DNA from: a virus
Virus record (IMG/VR): IMGVR_UViG_3300020054_000066
Span: 1 to 23,312 of that record
Reading direction: 5' to 3' (one strand)
Length of the DNA stretch: 23,312 nucleotides
The translations under genes were made by a program, and so were the position numbers. The notes under the pieces are model-generated. The model was not told the origin of the DNA. It ran no database searches and worked only from the letters and a program-made list of their open reading frames with translations. Every line of letters begins with the position of its first letter. The first letter of the stretch is position 1. Shown here one piece after another: positions 5,941 through 14,263 of this stretch.

Positions 5941-7993
5941 AGTTGAGCAGTCCAGCTAGACCTTGCTCGGTCGGCTTTGTTAGCGGCTGCGCTTGTTGCG
6001 CGGCCACAATCGGCGCAAGGGCTGAACTTTCTCTTGCGACTATGCGGGCCAGGCCGTTGATCTTCGCCTGCAACTTGGCAAGCTGGCTGTCGTCGCGCAG
6101 CGCGCGCATGACAGTCCCAGGGTCTTCGCTAATAAGGATTTCAGCGACACGCTGCTTGTCTGCGTCAGTCAATCCTGATTGCAGTGCTGATTTCGCGCGG
6201 AACAGCAATCGTCCCACCGCCAGAGGATTGGCGTTGAGTGCGCTAACGACGTCTTCTGCGACAGCGGTGCTTCCCATGTCCGCAATTCGCGATGTAGTCT
6301 CTGCTGTTGGCGAGCCACCTAAAACCCTGCCCGCCGTCTCACCAGTTTCGGTGGCAAGCTCCACCCTGTTGATGACCTCATCCAGCTCGTCCTCCGGTAC
6401 AACCATCCGAAGGATCATGCCGTCCTTAGACTCATCGTCAGCCAGGTGCTTTGCCAGCGACTTGCGGCTGCGGTCGGCGAACTTGGCCCGGTAGGACGAC
6501 ATCAGGCCAGTTCTAAAAGCGTTAACGACCTCCGGCCCCTCGGCCACCAGTTCCTCAAAATCGATCGCCACCTGGTCAGCAGATTTGCCGAGCGCTTTCT
6601 GCCCCTTCTCAAAAACTTCCTGCTGTCGCATGACCTGCGCCCACACGCTGCGCACTTGAGCCAACTCAGGTGAGGATGCGTCGATGGCTTCGCGCAGATT
6701 GCCCTCAAGGTTATTGTACGCCTTGCCGAGTGAACCCTTCCCGCGTTCGAAAGACTCCGCCGCCTTGTCGCTGATTGCGCGCCTGACGATTTCAGCTTGA
6801 TGCAATGTCACAGGTCCGGTGAACTCAATCGTGCCGTCTTCAAGAACCTCGAAGAAGTCATCGCCAGCCTTGTCAACCCGAGCAAGTTTTTTGACGTCAT
6901 CAGCAAGGTCGGCTTCGCGACCTAGCGCGTCACGCAGAACCTCAAGAATGTCGCCGTCGGCTTCAGCCCCTGTTTCCCATATCTTGTCGTATTCGTTACT
7001 CGCTGCTCTTCTTGTTGCCTCTGCGCCCTTGTTGAACAGACGCAAGATATTGCCCGATGTCTTGGTCAGGCTTTCCTGCATCCGGTCTCGTGCGAGGCCG
7101 CGCGCGTCTTTCGAGCGACGCTCAAGTGTTTGATTGATCGGATTAGCCGCGCCTGTTGCCGACGCCTTATATGCCCGCAGCGTCTCACGCAGGTCCGGGC
7201 TTATATCAGCCATGATCCTGCCGCCCTCTTGGGGTGTGCCAATCTTGCTGACGATGTCGTCGACGGCTTGGTCAAACGTCATCTGGTTACTTGCAGCATG
7301 GCGCTGCACAAGTTTCTGCAACTCAGCTTCGACGCGCTTGCCGCCTCGATTGCCGAGCCTGCGACGCACGAAGTCGAGGACAGCACCCCCTAACTTGCCT
7401 GCTTGGCGCAACGCTATATTCGTGCCTACTCCGCCAACTGCGCTTAGCGGAGCATCAATAGCTGCGCTGACTGCTCGGTTGCCCAAACCGCCTTCACCGG
7501 TTCCGAAGCCGTAGACCGCGCCCTCGCCAAGCCCGGTCAAAGCCGTCCGCGCTAATGTCGGTGCAACTCTTGCGGCTGTCCCCGCCACAATAGGCGCTGC
7601 GCCGGAGCCGCCAGCGGGCAATGTTGCAAGCGCCGCGGCGGCTGTCGGTAGAATTGCGCCGCCAAGTTCCAGCGTCGTGGCTGTTCCTGGGCGCATTTGT
7701 CTGAATGCATCAATGTTGGTGCGCGTGTCAGACAGGGCTTGGTCATACGAACGACGATCAAACGGATTAATGGCGGCGATGCCTGCCTCAATCTCGTCAC
7801 CGTATCCGAGCGTTAATCCCTGGCCGACAAGGCGCGCCTTATTAGACATGCTGCTGACCTGCTCTTCTAAATCCGCCAGGCGGTAAGAAGCTCCCTGCCG
7901 GGCAAACTCACGATCAATCATGTCGTCAGTAAAGCCGTCGGATCGCATCCGTGCGACGCTGTTTAATGCGGCGCGTATGGCATCAATGCTCAT
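5939..7993 (-). CDS. Putative internal virion / DNA-ejection protein
   Basis: This is a 684-residue protein. The N-terminus has a short helical region (MSIDAIRAALNSVARMRSDG) and a predicted coiled segment, then an Ala/Gly-rich amphipathic to hydrophobic stretch (about residues 100-205, for example ILPTAAAALATLPAGGSG), then a long, charged, mostly helical region to about residue 600. Large, late, helix-rich proteins with an Ala/Gly membrane-active stretch, encoded between tail-nozzle and fibre genes, are typical ejection or internal core proteins of podoviruses. No catalytic motif is apparent. The assignment rests on position, size and composition rather than recognised homology. Confidence 0.6.
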   Translation of the reverse strand: MSIDAIRAALNSVARMRSDGFTDDMIDREFARQGASYRLADLEEQVSSMSNKARLVGQGLTLGYGDEIEAGIAAINPFDRRSYDQALSDTRTNIDAFRQMRPGTATTLELGGAILPTAAAALATLPAGGSGAAPIVAGTAARVAPTLARTALTGLGEGAVYGFGTGEGGLGNRAVSAAIDAPLSAVGGVGTNIALRQAGKLGGAVLDFVRRRLGNRGGKRVEAELQKLVQRHAASNQMTFDQAVDDIVSKIGTPQEGGRIMADISPDLRETLRAYKASATGAANPINQTLERRSKDARGLARDRMQESLTKTSGNILRLFNKGAEATRRAASNEYDKIWETGAEADGDILEVLRDALGREADLADDVKKLARVDKAGDDFFEVLEDGTIEFTGPVTLHQAEIVRRAISDKAAESFERGKGSLGKAYNNLEGNLREAIDASSPELAQVRSVWAQVMRQQEVFEKGQKALGKSADQVAIDFEELVAEGPEVVNAFRTGLMSSYRAKFADRSRKSLAKHLADDESKDGMILRMVVPEDELDEVINRVELATETGETAGRVLGGSPTAETTSRIADMGSTAVAEDVVSALNANPLAVGRLLFRAKSALQSGLTDADKQRVAEILISEDPGTVMRALRDDSQLAKLQAKINGLARIVARESSALAPIVAAQQAQPLTKPTEQGLAGLLN

Positions 7994-7996
7994 GCG

Positions 7997-9124
7997 CTAG
8001 TCCCCTATCGTCGATGGAACATTGTAGGGATTGGTTGATTGAGCTGGCGGCGTGTTATTCCGCGTAAAGCCTGTGACTGGCCTCACAACAGAGCCTGGAC
8101 GCAGGGCAAGCTCGTCTTCTTGCTTTGTGTAGTATGTGATGTCTTTTTGAAGTCGCTGTTGCGCGGCATCACCCAGTTCCATAATGCGCGCGCGCAAATC
8201 TTTGCCGACATCACCCGGCAATAATTTACCCTGCTGAACTTGATCGACCTTCAATTTGAAGGTTTCGAGAATTGAGGAAATTTGTCTTGCCAGCGCGACT
8301 TCGCCTTCGCGTACCACGCTGTTTGGATCAAGAGCAGTGATGAAGCTGTAAAGCGTTTCTAGGTCTGAAACGCCAACCTTGCCTTGTCTTAATTCAAGCT
8401 GTTGAGCGCGTCTCGCGGCTCCCAGTATTTTAGCAAGACCCTCAGAGTTTTTATTGAACTCTCCGCGCAAATCTTTCTCATAAGCGCGCTTCTGCTTCGT
8501 AATATCAAACAATGCCTTACCAGCAGCCTCTGGACCGGCGTTGGAGGCTGTGGAGATGTAGGATCTTTCAGCGCCTGTAAATCGCTCACCAGTTCCCTCA
8601 AAGTTAAACGGCTCCATTGGTGGGTCGATATATTTGCCTGTGTTGGGATCGTAAACACGATTGCCGACGGCGAACGGTTTCTGCTGCATGCTCGCCATAA
8701 ACTGATAAGCCGCCAGCTTGTTCGCTAGGTTCGCGCTTTGCGCTTTCTGGTAGTCGTCCATGAAGCCCTGACCGCCAGCACCGATCGCCCCCATGAAGCC
8801 GCCCTTCGGCGTCAAGGATGGCGCGCCGTAGTTAAGCAAAGCGCGGCCCATACCCATTAAGCCAGCAGCCAGAGGATCTTGCTCGTTTGCCGTCAGAAGC
8901 CCGCGCAAACTTTCTTGGTCAGGCATGGATGCCGTGGGACGGGCAGCTACCGGCTGCGGCATAACGGGCTGCGGCATGCGCGGCGGAAACAGAGGCGGTG
9001 GCACCCTGGTTGGCGGTAGTGCGGCCTGGGGAATTGCGCGACCGGCAATTTGATAAGGATTGCCCTCAATGACGGTGTCGGGTCCGAGGGGGATGATGGG
9101 TCTTACTGTGATTGGAGCATTCAT
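7997..9124 (-). CDS. Hypothetical virion-associated protein (375 aa)
   Basis: I do not recognise a family. The first 70 residues are Pro-rich and low-complexity (RVPPPLFPPRMPQPVMPQPV). Residues of about 70-130 contain a Gly/Met-rich segment (AAGLMGMGRALLNYGAPSL, GGFMGAIGAGGQGFMDDYQK), then a mostly helical, charged region. Placement between two ejection-type genes suggests a minor virion protein ejected with DNA. The start overlaps the upstream stop (TAATG at 9124), and the next gene starts 3 nt after its stop. Base composition is somewhat more AT-rich than the head genes. Confidence 0.65.
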   Translation of the reverse strand: MNAPITVRPIIPLGPDTVIEGNPYQIAGRAIPQAALPPTRVPPPLFPPRMPQPVMPQPVAARPTASMPDQESLRGLLTANEQDPLAAGLMGMGRALLNYGAPSLTPKGGFMGAIGAGGQGFMDDYQKAQSANLANKLAAYQFMASMQQKPFAVGNRVYDPNTGKYIDPPMEPFNFEGTGERFTGAERSYISTASNAGPEAAGKALFDITKQKRAYEKDLRGEFNKNSEGLAKILGAARRAQQLELRQGKVGVSDLETLYSFITALDPNSVVREGEVALARQISSILETFKLKVDQVQQGKLLPGDVGKDLRARIMELGDAAQQRLQKDITYYTKQEDELALRPGSVVRPVTGFTRNNTPPAQSTNPYNVPSTIGD

Positions 9125-9924
9125 TAGAAAACCCCTCGTAGGAAGCCGCCGGTGCCAAACGCAGACTGTCCGATACCTGCCAGCGTCGACAGGGCGCCGA
9201 GCGTGTTAGCTGTCGGATTGCTGAATACTGGCTGCGTCGTGGTGCCGGTGGAGCCGACGGTGCCGCCTGCTACGTTCGCCATGTACTGACTGAGCTTCGC
9301 GGCTGGCAGGTTCTGCTCGAAGTTGAAGCGGTTGATCTGATCGTTGAGGATGTTCTGACCCATGCCCTCGCGAGCAGCGCCGACGTTCATAAGCTGACCG
9401 ATGTCGGCGTAGTCAGTTGCCGCCAAGCCTGGTGCAGCTCCGATCATCGACTGTTGCAGTGCGCGCTCACGACCGTAGTCGGCGTAGCCAATGTTGCCCG
9501 CGACTTCGGCGGCGCGCTTGGCGAGCGCGTCAGCAAATAGTCCCGAATTGAAACGACCGCCGCCTGAGAACGCTGACCCGACGCTGGAGATAACAGGCTC
9601 CATCGCGGACTGGATAGCCTGGTCGCGATACGGGTTGGCTGCGCCCAGGTAGTCGCCGCGCACGGTCGACATCGCCTGGCCCAGCGCTTCCTGCCGAAGC
9701 GGGCTTCCGGCCAGCGCGCGCGTCTCAGTCTGGCGCAGCGCCTGCTCGGTCTGGGGCGAGAAATCAACGTAGGTCTGGCCGGGGAAATACTGCGGCTGTT
9801 CCGACTGATAGATGTTCTTCGCTTCGCCCAGTCCAAACTCTAGGAACGGCTGCGCGTAGGCAGGCGCGCCGCTGGTCGACTGCGTCGTGACCGTCTGTGT
9901 CTTGCTACCACCGCCGAGGCTCAT
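9124..9924 (-). CDS. Hypothetical virion structural protein (266 aa)
   Basis: The real start is ATG at 9924 (MSLGGGSKTQTVTTQSTSG), with an AGGAG Shine-Dalgarno 8 nt upstream and a 4-nt ATGA overlap with the preceding gene. Upstream extension runs into that gene in another frame. The protein is Gly/Ala/Gln-rich with helical middle segments (FSPQTEQALRQTETRALAGS) and a Gly-rich stretch (SSVGSAFSGGGRFNSGLF). Proteins starting with this GGGS-K-T pattern are common among virion-associated proteins of alphaproteobacterial and marine podoviruses. It is probably part of the ejection apparatus or tail; no enzymatic motif is seen. Confidence 0.7.
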   Translation of the reverse strand: MSLGGGSKTQTVTTQSTSGAPAYAQPFLEFGLGEAKNIYQSEQPQYFPGQTYVDFSPQTEQALRQTETRALAGSPLRQEALGQAMSTVRGDYLGAANPYRDQAIQSAMEPVISSVGSAFSGGGRFNSGLFADALAKRAAEVAGNIGYADYGRERALQQSMIGAAPGLAATDYADIGQLMNVGAAREGMGQNILNDQINRFNFEQNLPAAKLSQYMANVAGGTVGSTGTTTQPVFSNPTANTLGALSTLAGIGQSAFGTGGFLRGVF

Positions 9925-10313
9925 AGCGTTCTCCTGTAAACTGTGGCCGCTTTTTTGAAGCCAGGCGCAGCCCGCTCCCAACCGTCGCGGCCTACAATCT
10001 CCGCATCGGTACAGCCCTGCTCGGTTGCCCAGGCGACGACCTGCTCGCCGAGTTGATGAATTTGTTTGAGGTTGCCGCCTGCGATCCAGACGCGGCACAC
10101 CTTGTTTTTCGGATACTTGATGATTTCCGTGATCATGCAGCTATCTTCGTAGGCGAAGAACTGCGCCTTGCCGGTCAGGATGCGGTCCAGCACCGTGCGA
10201 TCGCTGTGGCTGTCGGGCGCATATTTGAGGGCGGCTCGGACGTGCTTTTCAAGCCGCGCCCAGCTAGGCAAAAATTCCGACCCTAAAGGTTCGAGTGGTC
10301 GTATCGTTGGCAT
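9921..10313 (-). CDS. Conserved phage protein, possibly GNAT-like
   Basis: The product is 130 residues from ATG 10313 (MPTIRPLEPLGSEFL). This start overlaps the preceding gene by 50 nt and lacks a good Shine-Dalgarno. TTG at 10271 (residue 15) has AGGG 9 nt upstream and only an 8-nt overlap, and may be the true start. The C-terminal part, ITEIIKYPKNKVCRVWIAGG then EIVGRDGWERAAPGFKKAAT, follows the strand-helix-strand and 'G..GW....G' pattern of GNAT-like phage proteins, but I cannot confirm acetyl-CoA-binding residues. Its role in the virion operon is unknown. Confidence 0.6.
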   Translation of the reverse strand: MPTIRPLEPLGSEFLPSWARLEKHVRAALKYAPDSHSDRTVLDRILTGKAQFFAYEDSCMITEIIKYPKNKVCRVWIAGGNLKQIHQLGEQVVAWATEQGCTDAEIVGRDGWERAAPGFKKAATVYRRTL

Positions 10314-10581
10314 GTGTGATCGTGTAGGTCTGCTTTCCTTGACTGCTGACATACATGCCGCCAGCAGCAAGCTCGGTTGCCGCGTCCGCCGTAATTGGCA
10401 TGAACACGATGAGGCTCTCCGCGCCGACGCGAATGTCGGTCACGACAGTTGAGGTCGCGCTGTTGGTGAGCGTGACCTCGCCGGTCACGTTCATCTTTCC
10501 GTCGACGCAGTTGTTTACGATTTCCGCCGTATCGCGCAGGGACGCGCCAATCGGCGGGAGCTTGCGAAACGAGGTGGTCAT
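10264..10581 (-). CDS. Small conserved beta-rich phage protein (105 aa)
   Basis: This is a conserved 105-residue protein of podovirus structural operons. It starts MTTSFRKLPPIGASLRDTAE, overlapping the upstream tail gene by ATGA. The rest is beta-rich (VTGEVTLTNSATSTVVTD, GGMYVSSQGKQTYTITHAN) with no cysteine pair or catalytic motif. Its size, its position after the tail-nozzle gene and its composition suggest a small virion or tail-completion component. A specific function is not supported. Confidence 0.75.
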   Translation of the reverse strand: MTTSFRKLPPIGASLRDTAEIVNNCVDGKMNVTGEVTLTNSATSTVVTDIRVGAESLIVFMPITADAATELAAGGMYVSSQGKQTYTITHANDTTTRTFRVGIFA

Positions 10582-12035
10582 CGCAGCCCGAGGGAACTGG
10601 CCTCAATGTCGATGCCTTGGGCCTGCGTCCAGTCGCCGGTCAGGTTGAGGCGTACAGTGTGAAAGCGGCCTTCTGATCGCACTGGTATGTAGCCTTCCGC
10701 GTTCAGCGATGAGGCGCTGCCAAACGTGGCCGTGTCCTGCTGGCGCAGGCGCGTACCGATCTGAGCGGTGACGGTTGTCGCCCCCTCAGTGTACGGCACG
10801 ATCTTACGCAGCATCGCGCGCCGACCGGGGAACGCCTGGAACTCGCTGGTCTCCAGCGTGGCCGCGAGCGTCGCTCCACCGAATATGGCGAGCTTGGTGT
10901 CATCGATGCCGCCGAACAGGAACTGCCCGCCCTTCCAGGCCACGCTGTCGAGCGAGGCAGACAGCGCGTCAAGAGACGCCGACACGTTGTCAAGCTGCTC
11001 AAGCGTATAGCCCGCCGTCATAAAGCTGCCGACGCCATCGGTGTCGACCGCGGCATAGCTCCAGCGATCGAGGCTGTAGTTGTAGAACAGCAGGCGGTCA
11101 GGACGACCCGACACTGAGGACGACGACGGGTAGCTCACGACGATGAGCTGGTTGAGCGGATCGACCGAAGCCGAGATCCGATAGCCGTAGTCGGCGTTGA
11201 GGTCATCAAGGAAGAAGCGGTTGACGCGCTCCGCGCCGATCGCCTTCGACCCGCTGCCGTCGAACAGGTAGAAGCCGTCGTCCGAACAGTAGAATACGTT
11301 GCGCCCGATCGCGGCGACGCTGCCGGGGTACTTACAGCCGCGGCTGCTCTCCACCAGGTCGAACTGGTAGAACAGCGGCGGACCAACGAACTGGGCGCGC
11401 ATGATGCCGCGCTCGCAGAGGATGATGCCATATTCGCCGCCGACAACGCCGGTCACCGCGCCGATGTCGTTTAGGTCTTGAAAGTCAGAGCCGCTGGTAG
11501 CGCTGCTGCCCCAGGTCGTCTCGCTTCCGATACCGGACCAACGAACGCGGTACGGATAAACTGTCCCGCTCTCTTCGGTGTAGCCGGTGAATATCTGATC
11601 GCGCACGACCGCCATGTAGCGCGCCTTCGGCGGCGTACCAGACAAGTCAGCAAACGACCCGCCGCCGATCGTCTCGATCTGGATCGGGTCGTCAAAATTG
11701 GTCGCGATGACCTTGTTCGACCACTCGATGAAACGCCAGCGCTCGCGCGTGCTGGTGGAGTATCCGCCCACCTTGCTCGCGTCAGCAAAGGTCGTCGTCG
11801 TCGATCCGGCGAGCCGGTAGAGCTTGGAGGTGTCCCCGGCGTAGACGTTCGTGTTTTCGCTGGAATCCTTGACCGCAATGAAGCCTCGGATGCGCGTGTC
11901 TGTCGCCGAGGAGAAATCACTCAGCGCCTTCATCGAGCGATAGCCGCGAGCCGCCGGTATGACGTTCTTGGCGACCGTAGAGCCTGGGTTCTCGAACGCA
12001 GGCTGGTCAGGCAAGAACTCAGGAAAGTTAATCAT
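10578..12035 (-). CDS. Tail nozzle / tubular protein B-like structural protein
   Basis: The start is ATG at 12035 (MINFPEFLPDQPAFENPGS), overlapping the previous stop by 4 nt; longer in-frame extensions lie inside the neighbouring gene. The product is 485 residues. The sequence is beta-rich and reads like a propeller, with repeated strand-turn units such as GFIAVKDSSENTNVYAGDTS, RWRFIEWSNKVIATNFDD, GRNVFYCSDDGFYLFDGSGS and LIVVSYPSSSSVSGRPDRLL, which is the style of tail-nozzle and gp12-like proteins of short-tailed phages. Around residues 340-368 it carries a LEQLD...SLDS..W module also found twice in the preceding gene. Placement after the adaptor gene supports a nozzle role. Confidence 0.72.
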   Translation of the reverse strand: MINFPEFLPDQPAFENPGSTVAKNVIPAARGYRSMKALSDFSSATDTRIRGFIAVKDSSENTNVYAGDTSKLYRLAGSTTTTFADASKVGGYSTSTRERWRFIEWSNKVIATNFDDPIQIETIGGGSFADLSGTPPKARYMAVVRDQIFTGYTEESGTVYPYRVRWSGIGSETTWGSSATSGSDFQDLNDIGAVTGVVGGEYGIILCERGIMRAQFVGPPLFYQFDLVESSRGCKYPGSVAAIGRNVFYCSDDGFYLFDGSGSKAIGAERVNRFFLDDLNADYGYRISASVDPLNQLIVVSYPSSSSVSGRPDRLLFYNYSLDRWSYAAVDTDGVGSFMTAGYTLEQLDNVSASLDALSASLDSVAWKGGQFLFGGIDDTKLAIFGGATLAATLETSEFQAFPGRRAMLRKIVPYTEGATTVTAQIGTRLRQQDTATFGSASSLNAEGYIPVRSEGRFHTVRLNLTGDWTQAQGIDIEASSLGLR

Positions 12036-12709
12036 GCTGCGATGTCCCAGGTCTCGCTGCCGACGGTCACGTCGGTGAATGTCTCGCTGCCCACTGTCAC
12101 GATCGACCACGTCTCGCCGCCGACCGCAGCCTCATTAAAGTCTTCACCCAGTATCTTTCCTGCCGCAGACACGCTTGCCGCAGCAGCCGGAGAGGCAGCG
12201 CCCACAAAGGTGCCGACCGCCGTCGCGCTGACTGTGGCGCTACTGGATAGCGTTGCGTTGCCAACCGCTTCAAAGCCGCCGAGTGCAGTGACGCTGGCAG
12301 ATGTCGCAGCCGAGGCGCCGCTGCTCTGCACTCGAACGCCAGCAGACGATACGCTCGCCGACGTGGCGGCAGATGCGGTGCCGAGGCGGATGACAACGCC
12401 AGCCGCCGAGACGCTCGCGCTTGCCGCGGCTGATCCGCTGCCAAGCTGCACGCGGACGCCCGCCGACGAGACCGATGCAGATGTCGCTGCCGAGCCAGAT
12501 CCATATCGTAGGCTCGCGGTCGTCCAGATCGCGTTGTCGAGCGAATATGGGAGACTGTCGATCGTCCCCCAGTTGTCGAGCTGCTCTAACGTCGGGCCGG
12601 TGAAGTCAGCGTAAATCCAGTCTGCGCTGTCAAACGACGTGGTGATGCTGTCGACGGTGCCGTAAGCATCAAGCTGTTCTAAATTCGGCCCGGTGGTTGG
12701 CTTCGCCAT
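12032..12709 (-). CDS. Repeat-rich structural protein with LEQLD modules
   Basis: The protein has 225 residues. Two tandem modules at residues 7-31 and 38-62 share the pattern LEQLD..GT.DS...S.D.A.W. Then come about six imperfect 20-residue Ala/Ser-rich repeats (SAATSASVSSAGVRVQLGSG type), then a third repeat type at the C-terminus (VGSETFTDVTVGSETWDI). The composition suggests an extended beta-solenoid or fibrous virion protein. The start shares its A with the previous stop (TAATG) and the stop overlaps the tail-nozzle gene. I do not recognise a named family. Confidence 0.75.
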   Translation of the reverse strand: MAKPTTGPNLEQLDAYGTVDSITTSFDSADWIYADFTGPTLEQLDNWGTIDSLPYSLDNAIWTTASLRYGSGSAATSASVSSAGVRVQLGSGSAAASASVSAAGVVIRLGTASAATSASVSSAGVRVQSSGASAATSASVTALGGFEAVGNATLSSSATVSATAVGTFVGAASPAAAASVSAAGKILGEDFNEAAVGGETWSIVTVGSETFTDVTVGSETWDIAA

Positions 12710-13101
12710 TAAGCCGCCGTAATCGTCACGCCGCTGGTGTTGACCTTGAACACATCACCCGTGGCGATTGTCTTCGACGCATCCAGGGCGCCGTAGAACA
12801 GCAGGTTGCCCGCGCTGCTCGCGTCCCAAACGCCGATATGCGTAAGCGTCCCCCAGGACGAAGTCGCGGTGTCAAACTCGACCGCGCCGCTGTTGGCAGC
12901 GGAGCCGGAGGATGCGGCAGAGAACGCGATTGCCTTGCGAACATATCCGGTGCCGGAGGTTGAGACCTCTGCGCCGCTGGCGTCGTCAGCCGGGTTGGCA
13001 GTGTGAAGCGACAGGTAGACTGCTGCCGGTGCCGAGGTGCTGGCGGTTCCCAGGAAGTGATCGAGAAACTTGTTCTCCAGATAATCGCTCATCGCGCTCA
13101 T
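12709..13101 (-). CDS. Gp80-like phage structural protein
   Basis: This 130-residue protein resembles the Gp80-type 'phage tail fibre/minor structural' family: the N-terminal pattern SDYLENKFLDHFLGTAS, then AAVYLSLHTANPADDASG, and a C-terminal SSWGTLTHIGVWDASSAGN followed by LLFYGALDASKTI. The family is widespread next to head-tail connector genes and its exact role is unsettled. The start at 13101 has GGAG upstream and overlaps the adaptor stop by ATGA; a second in-frame Met (SDYL) lies three codons in. Confidence 0.78.
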   Translation of the reverse strand: MSAMSDYLENKFLDHFLGTASTSAPAAVYLSLHTANPADDASGAEVSTSGTGYVRKAIAFSAASSGSAANSGAVEFDTATSSWGTLTHIGVWDASSAGNLLFYGALDASKTIATGDVFKVNTSGVTITAA

Positions 13102-13727
13102 GTGAGTTCTCCGTAGTTGCTGCGCATAGTCGGTGCGCCACCGATGCGAGCGCGCTGTTCATCAAGTTTGATTTCCTCAATCGCGCGCTGCGCCAGCGCT
13201 TCAAAGCCAGCCGCGCGCTGGTCGTCGACCAGGTAGATCGAGGCGGCTGAAAGCGACGAGTAGAGATAAGCGTCCGGGTAGCGGGTCAGCACCCAGTTGT
13301 TCGTGTTGCTGTCGGACAGCGCGTCGAGGCCGTCGATGTAGGTCAGCTCAATCGTATACTCGGTCGTATCCGGCGTCGGAGCGATCTTCATCTCCTTGCC
13401 GACGACGGTGTAAACCGCAGGCTTGCCGGTGACGCTGCCGGTGTATTCGCGCTCGATCTGGTCGGGCGAAACGTAGCGAAGCGTCTGGCGCGGCGAGGTG
13501 TTGAGCTGCACATGGCGGATCTCGCGCAGGCCAGTCGGCAGCGCAATGTATTGATCGTTCGCGGTCGTCGTAACCGTCGCGCGCTTTTCCTGCTCGCGCG
13601 TCTCCAGCTCACGCGACAGGCGCGCTTCAGCCAGGTCGATAAACTCAGGGATGCGCGCCGTCAGATCGTCGCGCCCGAGCCAGTTGGCGACTGCTGTTTG
13701 CAGCTCGCTGTAGGTGCCGATCGCCAT
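13098..13727 (-). CDS. Head-tail adaptor protein (gp11 / phage adaptor-like)
   Basis: This 209-residue, mainly helical protein starts TYSELQTAVANWLGRDDLTA then RIPEFIDLAEARLSRELETR, the typical N-terminal helices of podovirus adaptor proteins (T7 gp11 and P22 gp4 functional class) that bind below the portal and start the tail. A middle beta region (QYIALPTGLREIRHVQLN, KPAVYTVVGKEMKIAPTPD) fits the same family. The C-terminal half has AGFEALAQRAIEEIKLDEQR. The start overlaps the preceding gene by TAATG. Gene order (capsid, small proteins, adaptor, nozzle) supports the call. Confidence 0.85.
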   Translation of the reverse strand: MAIGTYSELQTAVANWLGRDDLTARIPEFIDLAEARLSRELETREQEKRATVTTTANDQYIALPTGLREIRHVQLNTSPRQTLRYVSPDQIEREYTGSVTGKPAVYTVVGKEMKIAPTPDTTEYTIELTYIDGLDALSDSNTNNWVLTRYPDAYLYSSLSAASIYLVDDQRAAGFEALAQRAIEEIKLDEQRARIGGAPTMRSNYGELT

Positions 13728-14044
13728 TAGACGCGCCCGCCGGTGGTGCGCCAGGCGCGGTTCTCAGGATCGTTTAGCCAGCGCTTCCACGCCTTCAGAT
13801 TGTCGTGGCGTGGCTCGCCGAGTTTCTTGACGAGGTCGTAGTAAACGGTCGCCGGGATCTCCGCGACCTTCTGCTGATGCCGCTGGGTGTTGCCCAGCAT
13901 CGTGCCGTATTTCCAGTCGTTCGCGGCGCGCTTGTTCTGCTCGATGATGGGCGCAACCTCTTGCTCGGTGACGACGGTCTTATCGTCTCCCGAAAAGTGC
14001 ATGTAGGTCTTCTTGCCTGGGGCTTCGGTGAGGAGCTTCTTCAT
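13727..14044 (-). CDS. Conserved small phage head protein (105 aa)
   Basis: The 105-residue protein ends in a recurring motif, AWKRWLNDPENRAWRTTGGR, preceded by MLGNTQRHQQKVAEIPATVY. The same two motifs recur in small proteins between capsid and adaptor genes of many podoviruses, but no biochemical role is known to me. It is Lys-rich at the N-terminus and helical overall. The start shares an A with the stop of the 51-residue gene (TGATG), so the two are translationally coupled. Confidence 0.8.
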   Translation of the reverse strand: MKKLLTEAPGKKTYMHFSGDDKTVVTEQEVAPIIEQNKRAANDWKYGTMLGNTQRHQQKVAEIPATVYYDLVKKLGEPRHDNLKAWKRWLNDPENRAWRTTGGRV

Positions 14045-14199
14045 CAGTTTATCGCCACGTTTGTGAGAACATCTGCGTCGACCTGGTCGAACATGTCTTG
14101 CAGCTCTTCGCTCGCGTCTTCCTCCGTGTCGAAGGGGCCAAGCTGGACGAGAACGAAAAACTTCCCGTCGCGCTCCATCACGCTGAAAGTTCCGAGCAT
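14044..14199 (-). CDS. 51-residue acidic protein after the capsid terminator
   Basis: A short ORF reads MLGTFSVMERDGKFFVLVQ, then LGPFDTEEDASEELQD, ending NVAIN. It has a GGAG Shine-Dalgarno upstream (about 7 nt before ATG 14199) and couples to the next gene through TGATG. The beta-hairpin opening and acidic tail look like a small virion or assembly factor. No family is recognised. It begins only about 13 nt after the capsid terminator hairpin. Confidence 0.75.
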   Translation of the reverse strand: MLGTFSVMERDGKFFVLVQLGPFDTEEDASEELQDMFDQVDADVLTNVAIN

Positions 14200-14211
14200 C
14201 TAAATCTCCAA

Positions 14212-14240
14212 CGAAAAAGGGGAGGCCGAAGCCTCCCCTT
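14212..14240 (-). terminator. Intrinsic terminator after the major capsid gene
   Basis: A 10-bp stem AAGGGGAGGC/GCCTCCCCTT with a UUCG tetraloop (14217-14240) is followed on the minus strand by a TTTTTC run (14212-14218). It lies just downstream of the capsid stop codon and just before the next gene, so it would favour capsid transcripts over downstream head and tail genes. Confidence 0.88.
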
Positions 14241-14263
14241 CATCGCATCAATGTGACCTCAGA

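Noticed and set aside
11478-12614. 378-residue plus-strand ORF
   Set aside because: It is a shadow of the tail-nozzle and repeat-rich genes on the minus strand, with low-complexity composition and no start signal.
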